In this document: piece by piece, positions 21,801 to 29,634 of the stretch
How the letters are laid out: each line of letters starts with the position of its first letter
How positions within the stretch are numbered: the stretch's first letter is position 1
From: Parachlorella kessleri
Taxonomy: Eukaryota > Chlorophyta > Trebouxiophyceae > Chlorellales > Chlorellaceae
Direction: 5' to 3'
DNA: 29,634 bases
NCBI GenBank assembly: GCA_001598975.1
Contig: BBXU01000656.1
Location: forward strand, 1 to 29,634
Notes under the pieces: model-generated
Seen by the model: only the letters and a program-made list of their open reading frames with translations
Told to the model about the DNA's origin: nothing
Database searches by the model: none
Translations under genes and position numbers: made by a program

Positions 21801-22020
21801 CAGGAGACTCCTGCAGGCGCCGTGGGGCTAGCTAGGTCTTGGTTGGCTTATTTAAAACGCACTAGGGCTGATCAAGGGATGCAGCCGGCCAGTGCACTTA
21901 CGAGGGCCGCAATTTCACCGTCCTCGGCCTGGGGCTGCTCTGGGGCGTCGTACACAACTTGCAGCTGCAAGTCGTCATCGTCCAAGGAGTCTGGAAGGAC
22001 CAGCTGCCCGGTGGTATGAA
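18806..22020 (-). CDS. Unrecognised Gln-rich low-complexity protein, 5' end unresolved
   Basis: Supported exons, 5' to 3': 21902-22020, 20506-21601, 19469-20289 and 18806-19195 (TGA). The three introns are GT-AG and phase-consistent, giving at least 807 aa. An upstream exon carrying the ATG must exist, since no in-frame Met opens 21902-22020; candidate ATGs near 22296 are weak. The first exon is acidic (LPDSLDDDDLQLQVVYDAPEQ). The middle is Gln/Ala/Pro/Gly-rich with several poly-Gln runs (up to eight), two related motifs NPLATLLDPGG and NPLRALFHGGD, and a basic KKKPNPIYGG. The C-terminal 170 residues look ordered: MSLQRAFVAALAPV, GLYGRLQALVATEKAQRG, LTVVERENEANLTKCLCGLE, VVAIFQSRTAREVDLVPG and SCVVVPEWALRLIP. 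The last two resemble beta-strands of a small barrel such as an OB fold, but this is a guess. The composition suggests a disordered scaffold or nuclear protein. No function is assigned. Confidence 0.62.
20697..20724 (-). repeat. CAG repeat encoding a poly-Gln run in the Gln-rich protein
   Basis: CTG/TTG units on the plus strand; on the minus strand in frame they give eight Gln (PRQQQQ...WQD). Smaller related tracts are at about 21068-21085 and 19949-19963. Candidate sites of length variation. Confidence 0.8.
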
Positions 22021-22709
22021 CTGTGCGAGCCCACATCAGGACTACCGTCAGAAGCTAAGTTCAGCGCAGTACTGAGGCAGGCCAGGAAGTGATGAAGCTG
22101 GTGAGCGCACCATGCAGCGACGTGGTGGTGAGTTTCCAGCTGATGTATGAAGTGAATGGCACGAGCTTCTCACTGAACTGTGGAAAGGCATGTAAGTCGC
22201 AGCAGGTCCGAAGCATTGGCGCGCCCAACCTTGGAACCAGGCGAATTCACTTGAGCTAATGGCTATGCAACCTCCCCCAGTCAAGGAGCCAGGCATGCAG
22301 CTCGTGCGATTGTGATTATCTGTGGCTATTGATAAACTGCTTCAAAACTGGTCAAAAATTTAGTGCAGCGTGACGCATGTTAGTCACCATTTCACGCCCA
22401 AATGCGCAAACCCTTGCTACACTCTTCAAGGCAACTTTGAAAGTTTGCACCACGCTGGCGTGGCCGAACAATTCAAGGCAGGCAGGCATGTACCTGCTAC
22501 AGATGAGGGTGACAACGCTGACACTCCTGTTAGGTCGTTGGCCCACACCCTCGGTGTTGCCATAGTCTCGGAACCGGGCCCACTAAAGGTCGACAGTGTG
22601 TGCAAGGCCCTCAAGGGAACTCTATACAAGCACAGCCACAAGCATGAGAGTTGCCAATGTCGGGGTTACCCTGCAAAGCGAATGAGGTTCTCCCAAGAAG
22701 GCTGCGCAC
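22021..22709. other. Region between the Gln-rich gene and the Cu-ATPase stop; missing 5' exon probably here
   Basis: It should contain the Cu-ATPase 3' UTR, the promoter of the Gln-rich gene and its first exon. The exon at 22020 begins with two bases of a split codon, so the missing exon must end with one base. An ATG at 22296 followed by a GTTGCA donor meets the phase but is a weak site. Short open frames of 60-115 codons are unsupported. Confidence 0.4.
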
Positions 22710-25700
22710 TCATTTAAGAGCTGCGGGGGTCAGACTTGGCTGGCTGCCCTCTTTTGGGCTCTCAACATCACTCGTAAACTGCCGGTCCGGCTTCTGCTGT
22801 TGCTTCTGCTGCTTGGTGGCTGCCGCACCTGGGCTGCTGCTTGCCCCTCGTCCTTCAAACTGCAGGGTCAGCGAGTTGGCCATAACCGCCAAAGAGCTGA
22901 AGCCCATCATGGCACCTGCAGCCACGCAGCACACTCAAAACACCATACGTCACCCTCTGTCCAGCCCCACATCGCTCTGCTGGCAGCCTGTGCTGCGTCG
23001 CCGTTGCCTTGGCACCACACCCTATGCCAGCAGCGCACTTTGGCCACAGCGATTTGGTGGCCCCGGCTCAAAAACACCCACATGAAGCAAGCCCTGGCAA
23101 AGCACTCTAGTCCATCGATGCTTACGATGCTGCGATGTTTCTCTAGCTGTTCTTCCCTTTCTTCTGTCGAAAACCTAAGCAAAACTCGTCTGTCAAGAAA
23201 ATGCCGAAGCAGCTATGTGTGGGGGCATGTATCCCTCGGCACCTCCTGAGCCCACCTGACATGGACGGCGTGAGTGCCAGGCCCGTGAGCGGCAGCAGCG
23301 CCCCCGCCGCCAGCGGCAGCCCCAGCAGGTTGTACCCAAACGCCCACCACATATTCTGCTTGATCTTGCGCAGGGTGGCGCGGCTCAGCTGCAGCGCGTC
23401 CAAGACCTGCAAGCAGTTGCCGGCGGCGGCAGGGCATGGGGCATAAAGGGGTACAAGAAGGGAGGCCCGGCAAAGGACCCGGGGCAAGGTGACCCCACGT
23501 CAGAAGGCGACACCACGCATCAAGCGCAGCGGGGGGCCCAGGGCAGCAGGGTAACGGCCACTCAACCAGTGGCGCTGACATACTCGCGGTCAGGGGTACA
23601 CCAGAAGATCTGGCAGATCTCCAGCGAGGGAGGTGGCCCTAGGTACCTGCCAGGCCCCAAGCTACCCCACCCTCTGGTGGCCCTCCTGTCACTAGAAGAT
23701 GCTTGCTGGACGGCAGTTCCCGACACGACAGGCGCCACACCTGTCAGCGCTAGCACACTTGCCGCACGCACCGTACATGCAGCCCTCTTACAAAACAAGC
23801 CAAGCCGATAGTATATACAGTGTACATGTACAGTTTGTTGCACTTACCACAGATGTAATCCTTGTAATGAAACTACCTTCCTATCAGCTCACCCTCCCCC
23901 ACCCACCTGCGGGACCCGATCCCCCAGCAGCACAATGTCCGCCACCTCAGAGGCTGCGTCTACCCCTCCCCCCATCGCGATCCCTACATCAGCCTGCGCC
24001 AGGGCTGCCGCGTCATTCACGCCGTCGCCCACCTACAACGACACACAGGACCAGCACGTTGTTTGTAAACAATTAGCAGCCAGCGGGTTACGATTTCTTC
24101 CCACCAAAGGGCGTGGGCGGCGCACGGCCAGCAGGCTCCTGGTTTGAAGGAAAAATACATAGGTCGCCCTTTGTGTCCCAGGCGCCAGTTGCCAGGCTGT
24201 CATGCAGTGCACGGCCGCAATACATGTGTGGCTGCACAACCATCTCGCCACCGCATGCAGGCCCCAGGGAAGGGGGAGCCTGGGCTGGCCTATTAAAAGC
24301 CGGGGCGAGCCTGACCTAGCACAGGCTACTACTACATAGCTATGCCCAGACGTACTACACCAGCATACACTACCGGAAACGGGCCCAGCCTTCAGGCACT
24401 CACCATGGCCACCCGCCGCCCTCTTTGCTGCAGCGCGGCCACAGCCGCCGCCTTGCCCGCCGGCTTGACCTCCGCATACACATCCTGCACCACAGCAACG
24501 GCTGTCGGAGCTGTGGCCCACAGCATGGGCCTCAGCATAATTACATTCAAAACCCAAGAAGGAACAGTACTTGTGACGGACGCACAGACCCCACAACCCA
24601 AAGGGCCATGGTGGTGTCAGTCTGACTGAGCCGGTCCCGCTCCCCGCCCGTCCCCACCCCCGCACGCATGCATCACAAGGCATGCAGGAAGGACGAGGGA
24701 GCGGTGGCTTGCCTCGGGGGGTATGCCCACCGCCGCCGCCATGGCCAGCGCTGTCGGGCGCTGGTCGCCCGAGAGCATGATGGGCTCCACGCCCATCCGC
24801 TGCAGGGCCGCCACGGTGGCAGCAGCATCCGGCCGCAGCTCATCCGCAACCTGCACAGGGGAGGGGCATAATTAGTCACTCTTTGTCATAACCGCCCGTG
24901 CCGCCCTGTCATGACTCACATGTTCCCCGGTTCGGGTGACTGTGGCAGACAAGGCCTGACGCATGGGTCCCAGCGTCAGAACACCCCTGGCAGGGTTCGG
25001 TCACTAAGAACAGTGTTCACGCCAGCTTCAAAGCACTCTGCCTCGGTGCTGGATTGCACACACCAACCAGACTGCAGATGGTCCTCCCATTGGCAACTAT
25101 GCTAGTTTAACCTTGTGGGCTGACCTAGCTGTTGGGCCCTTGGCGAGGTCCCCCCCACCCACCTCTACTGTCCCCGCCAGGGTCCCATCAACGCCCACAT
25201 ACACCAGGATATGCCCCGGTATCAGATCCCCTGCTGAAACGACACCCGGTGGAAGCCGCGGCTGCCCACTGCTTCCAGGTGCTGCTGCACCTGGTGCTAG
25301 GGCCGCCCCCTGGGGTGTCCCTGGCCGCTGCTGGCTCTGGCTCTCCTCAGCAAGCTGCTGAGCGTCCCCCTGCTGCCGCTGCTGCTCCTGCTGCTGCCGT
25401 GTCACCCACTCCAGGGTTCCCACAGACACCCGCCGCCCGCCCACCGTGGCCGTCACGCCGCTGCCGGGCTCCTGCAGGTCACACAGCAGGTATATCACGA
25501 CGAGCGGGGCACATCCATTGCGGCGGAACAGGTGGGGACAAGTACCAGCGGCGGCCGGAGGAAATCGTATGTAGCCCCCAGAGCCAGTGGCGGTGCTAAA
25601 GACATTTTACTCCCCAACTCGTGCTATGCTTACAAACAAACGCCCCTGGACCGCGCCTGGACCGCTGCAGCCTGCGCAAGCGCCGCCCCTCCCTCATGCA

Positions 25701-28700
25701 CTACAGTCGCGGCAACCACGGCACGCAAATAGCTGCTCACCTGCACAAAGCTGCCAGGCTCTGCTGCTGGTGTTGCTGCTGCAGGCGCCCCGGGTGGTTT
25801 ATGACGCTTGGTCCCGTTTGTGCCAGGGTCTCCCTGCTGCTGCTGCTGCTTGGTCGCTGCATCTGCTGCCTTGAGAATGGCTTTGGCAATGGGGTGTGTG
25901 CTGCCACACTCCACTGCTGCTGCCAGCCGCAGCAGTTCGGCAGCACCATATGCCCCTTGAACCCTCCTAATGCTGCTGCTGCTGGTATGGGTGTGCCGCG
26001 AGTGCTGCTGGTGCCAGCTGCCATGTGGCTGCTGCTGCTGCTCAGGTTGGTGTTCTGCTGCCGTTGGCGTCAACGGCCGGACTGCTACAACTGTGGGCTT
26101 GCCAGAGGTAAGCGTGCCGGTTTTGTCAAAGACCACCGTGTCCACATGCGAGGCTGCCTGCGCCACAGAGCACCAACACAGCAGGCCTGGAGCGCGGTAG
26201 CCCGAGTCCGTCACACACCTCGCTGAGAGGAGATGTGCAGTCCCCGGGAACAAATCACTCACAGACAGAGCCAAATGCTGAATGAAACCCACAACAAAGG
26301 TACCGTGTACACAGTGCTGCAGGCAGACCAGCAGCCCAACAACAGGGTCAGACTCCCCCGCACCCCCACACCCCACCTCCCCAGCTGCCCCCTTCCTCCC
26401 AACACACAAGCAGACCTTGCCTGAGCCATCACACTTGTCTACCTGCCGGCGTGAACCCCTAGCTACCTTGACAATCAGGCCCCCCACCCTACACACACAC
26501 CCACACCCACCTCCAGTATGTCTCCGCCGCGGATGAGCAGCCCCCTGCGCGCGCCGGCGCCCGTGCCTACCAGCACGGCCGTGGGCGCGGCCAGGCCCAG
26601 CGCGCATGGGCAGGCCACCACCAGCACGTTGCACGCCAGCTGGAGGCTCAGCAGCAGCGAGGCGCCGGCGCGGGATGCGGTGGCCGCGTAGGGCGCCAGA
26701 ACCTGCACTGAGGGGCGTAGGTTAAGCTGGTGGCCGATGACGGTAAATTTAATAAACCTACAGTTTCGCCCACCCAGCCAGCAGAAGTCGTAGAGCTGGG
26801 GTTGGGCACCGTTGGGCTCAGGGAACCGCTGTTGGGCTGCCGGCGCCGGCGCATGCCTTGCCTCTTGTTTGACAGAGAGCTTCCAGCTTCCCCGAATGCT
26901 ACAGGCTAGTGTGAAAGGGTACAGCACCTAGGACCTTCGTGCCCAGGCGACTCAACCGCCACAAACCAGGGCCAGGGCATGCTGAAGGGCAGGCGCACCC
27001 GCAACAGCAGCAGCAGCATGCTCAGAGGTAGGGCTACCGTGGGAAGCAGGGCACCAGTCCAGCCACCCACCCACCCACCTGCGGATAGACCTTGGTGCCG
27101 ACGCCCGCCCAGAACAGGAAGGTAGCCGCCGCCGCTGCGATGACGCCGTACGTGAACTTGCCGGCAACCCGGTCAGCCAGCCGCTGCACAGGCGCAGTCC
27201 GGGCCTGCACAGCAGCAGGTGCAGCCAGAGCAGGCTCAGCAGCCCGCTGATCCACAGTTAAGTGAGAAGTTTAACACGGAGGTGCTCCTTCGCAGAAGGC
27301 GGCGCCAGGTGGAGGAGGTCATCGGTATACTCCCTAGCACGACCTCACCAAGGTGATGCGCTCCTAGCCATGCATAGCGTGTTTCACCGCCCTCCTACAA
27401 AGGAAGCACCACCCCTTGGCGACCCAGCTGTGAAGCGAGGCTGGGCTCCCTGCCCACCCGCCTGAGGCGCAACCAGCCAGCCCTGGGCGGCCTCACTCAC
27501 TCACTCACTCACTCACCTGTGCCGCCTCCACCAGGCGCACGACGTCCGCCACGGCCGTGTCGCCGCCAGAGTGGACGGCACGCACAGCCAGCTGGCCGTC
27601 GTAGTTCATGGTGCCGGCGGTCACGCGCTCGCCTGCACGCACCAGGCGTGCCGCTCACCCTGCCCCCCGCCAGCATGCCTGCCTGCCCTGCGGGCTTGTG
27701 CAGGCTTGTTGGCCCCTGGCCGGAGCAAGGCGCAGGTGCTGGGAAAGGCCTTCCCTGCCACTGGTGGCTTCGCCTCGTCACCCTAGCGACCCATGCCTGG
27801 AACGTCACCAGCTAGCAGGCACACTGTCGGCCACTACAGGTCCGAATGCACTGCACTGTCGGCCTGCAACCAGCTCCTGCCTCCCTTCCGAAAGGTCCCC
27901 CCCCCCCCCCTTCACCTTGCACCTTGGTCACCGGCAGCGCCTCTCCAGTCAGCGCTGACTCATCCAGTGTGCTCCTGCCCCCCACCACCTCCCCATCCAC
28001 GGGCACCCTGTCACCCGGCAGCACGGTGATCATGTCGCCAGCAGCCACGGACTCGGAGGGAACCTCCCGCCAAGACCCATCCCCCAGCAGCAGCCGCGCC
28101 TTGGACGGCAGCAGGCCCTGCGGGGAGAAGGAGGAGGCGTGGGTATATGTTACATGGGAGGTTCGTGGGGCCCAAGATCTGTCAAGCATCTCCTGCCAGC
28201 ACCTCTTCGTGAGCGGCAAATACCTACAGCAAGCCTACAGACACCTACAAGTACGACCTGCAAGGCATGACAGTTGCGGTCCTACAGGCAGGCCAGCAGG
28301 GCAGGATGACGGGGTGGATGAGGTGCTGGGGTGCCCGGCCCCTAAATAACAAGGGATAGGCACAACAAGTTGCTCACGAAAAGCAGCAGCTTGATAACGT
28401 CTCACGGCCATGTTTTCTTGCTTTTCTTGTCACATGCCCACAGTGCTCCTTGACTTTTGACAGACAAGCCAAGCAACGCCCCCTCCTTGCCAGCATGACA
28501 CGCCAACCACCTCCACACCACCACGTCAGATGGAGCACGCACTCAGGGCCTATCCTCCACCACCCACCCCACCCACCACAACCACACCCAGCAGCTGGAC
28601 GGCCCTCGCAGGAAGAAAGCCAGCGATGCATGCACCTGCCTCACCTGTATACTGCTCCCCAACACAGCAGGGACCCAGCAATCCAACACTCGCCCCTCGC

Positions 28701-29562
28701 ACCCGCCCCGCCGCTACCACCATCCCCACCCACCTGCAGTGCCGCCATGTCTGCTGAGGCTTGCAGCTTGGCCCTTTCTTCCAGCGCCCTCCCCACCAGT
28801 ACCACGCCCAGCAGCATGGCTGGCTCCTCAAAGAAGGTGCGCCAGCCCAGCTGGGGCGCCAGCGCCGCGAGCGCCGAGATGCCGAAGGAGGCGCCGGCGC
28901 CCAGGCTGACCAGGGAGTTCATGTCGGGGGCGCCCTCAGCCAGGGCGCGCAGCCCGTCTGCCATAATGCGCCGGCCGGGGCCTGCGCGGCAGCACGCCCC
29001 GCAGAGCCTCAGAGCGTGAACCACAATGGGATGATGTTGGCAGGGTGCCAGGGATAGGAGGGGCCGGGGTAAGGCGGTTGGCAAGGGCTGCTGGGGGGTT
29101 GCACAGGCGAATCTTGCTCTGCTGAAGGCCGATATGCCTGGAAAGCCACGAGGCACCCAGCCCCAGAACTCTGCCAGCATGGCTGCACACTCACCTCCCC
29201 CACCCTCCCATTGCCTGCCAACCTGGAACACAAGCCAGCACGAGCCTCTGCTAGCCATACTGCACCATGGGGAGCCCTCCGCCCTAGCGTAACTCACCTA
29301 GCAGCGCAAAGGCGCTCAGCGCCGCCTGCACCGGCGTTGCGCACAGCACGTGCAGCCACCCTGGCGCAGCAGGGCCCAGCAGGTGCACAGCGTGGTGGAC
29401 CAGGCAGGCGGAGGCCAGCACCCACGCCAGGGCCAGCCTGCGGGTGGCGTCCCGCAGGCGCGCCAGCCGCTCCGCCCGCTTTGCCGCGACCACCTTGCCC
29501 GCGGCGCCGCTGCCGCCGGCGCGGTCGCGCAAGGTGGTCTTGAAGCCGTGGGAAGTCAGCAT
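22710..29562 (-). CDS. Chloroplast-type Cu(I)-transporting P1B-ATPase (PAA2/HMA8-like), 5' end missing
   Basis: Exons, 5' to 3': 29298-29562, 28734-28981, 27916-28117, 27517-27632, 27079-27204, 26511-26702, 25741-26157, 25163-25471, 24713-24850, 24404-24484, 23907-24032, 23256-23406 and 22710-22915 (TGA); 858 residues in the window. Numbered from 29562: TGE 228-230 (actuator loop), CPC 350-352 in the metal-path helix, DKTGTLT 394-400 (phosphorylated Asp), HP 471-472 and GSG 525-527 (nucleotide-binding domain), SGD 652-654, GDGVND 700-705, YN 765-766 in TM7 and MxxSS 794-798 in TM8. CPC, YN and MxxSS together define Cu(I) specificity (P1B-1). The start [11 protein letters not shown] and the EERAKLQAS block resemble plant PAA2/HMA8, which loads thylakoid copper for plastocyanin; PAA1/HMA6 is the alternative. 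The ATG at 29562 follows an intron acceptor and is probably internal, since the metal-binding HMA domain should lie upstream. Odd: Gln-rich insertions in the nucleotide-binding domain. Confidence 0.93.
24711..24712 (-). other. GC splice donor, Cu-ATPase intron 24485-24712
   Basis: GAG|GCAAGC joins AVGIPPE to DVYAEVKP in phase 0, the expected continuity in P1B-ATPases. The in-phase alternative (CTC|GTCCTT) is weak and would add six residues. Confidence 0.7.
27493..27516 (-). repeat. GTGA tetranucleotide microsatellite at a splice donor (Cu-ATPase)
   Basis: Six GTGA units begin exactly at the donor after exon 27517-27632, so each unit can present a GTGAGT-like site. A shift by one unit would add four bases and break frame. 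Confidence 0.75.
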
Positions 29563-29579
29563 CTGCGGGTCGTGTGAAA

Positions 29580-29597
29580 GGGGGGGGGGGGGGGGGG
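29580..29597. repeat. Poly-G/C homopolymer, 18 bp, upstream of Cu-ATPase exon
   Basis: On the minus strand this is a C run ending 14 bases before the TTTCACACGACCCGCAG acceptor of exon 29298-29562, within its pyrimidine tract. Confidence 0.8.
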
Positions 29598-29634
29598 TAG
29601 GAACGGTGTGAAGAGGGGGGAGGGACCGAGGAAA

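Noticed and set aside
22370..22717. 115-codon plus-strand frame between the Cu-ATPase and the Gln-rich gene
   Set aside because: No family signature, no splice context, and it lies in the expected 3' UTR of the Cu-ATPase.
29560..29562. ATG at 29562 as the true start of the Cu-ATPase
   Set aside because: It directly follows a good acceptor (CCCGCAG), and PAA-type pumps have a transit peptide and a heavy-metal domain before this point, so the exon is internal.
1..29634. tRNA, rRNA, CRISPR array or intact transposon
   Set aside because: No tRNA arm pair, rRNA block, spaced direct repeats, transposase motifs or terminal inverted repeats were found on either strand by eye; a tRNAscan and repeat search would be decisive.

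Overview
This is nuclear DNA of a GC-rich green alga (Chlorophyta; the style suggests Chlorophyceae, possibly Sphaeropleales, by inference only). Evidence: about 45 spliceosomal introns in about 30 kb, C-rich 3' splice sites ending in GCAG, TGTAA polyadenylation signals, CTG/CAG repeats encoding Gln tracts inside genes, a cytosolic ribosomal protein gene, and two genes for proteins that in the green lineage act in plastids. No single frame carries a whole gene. I rebuilt gene models by matching splice sites, reading phase and protein family; every internal junction I give keeps the frame.

Layout, left to right. (A) 1-3470, minus: secreted right-handed beta-helix (pectin-lyase fold) protein, 10 exons, 3' end outside the window. 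(B) 4339-10455, minus: complete plastid trigger factor, 13 exons, 536 aa. (C) 11138-12088, plus: unrecognised small membrane protein, 154 aa, divergent from B. (D) 12767-15213, plus: 60S ribosomal protein L17 (uL22), 6 exons, 189 aa. (E) 16633-17993, minus: NTF2/SnoaL-like DUF1348 family protein, 3 exons, 172 aa, convergent with D. (F) 18806-22020, minus: unrecognised Gln-rich low-complexity protein, at least 807 aa, 5' end unresolved. (G) 22710-29562, minus: C-terminal 858 residues of a Cu(I) P1B-ATPase of the PAA2/HMA8 type, whose 5' end lies beyond the right edge.

The genes do not form a pathway; this is an ordinary eukaryotic neighbourhood. Trigger factor (folding of new plastid proteins) and the Cu-ATPase (copper for plastocyanin) both serve the chloroplast, L17 is housekeeping, and A is probably extracellular. 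No tRNA, rRNA, CRISPR array or intact transposon was seen.

The most interesting points are in gene architecture: four probable GC-AG introns among about 45; a decayed copy of an exon 3' end, with its donor changed from GT to AT, inside a trigger-factor intron; TGCC tetranucleotide repeats forming several 3' splice sites; a microsatellite beginning exactly at a 5' splice site; 31-nt and 36-nt exons in gene A; and Gln-rich insertions in the nucleotide-binding domain of the copper pump. Genes C and F are the real unknowns.
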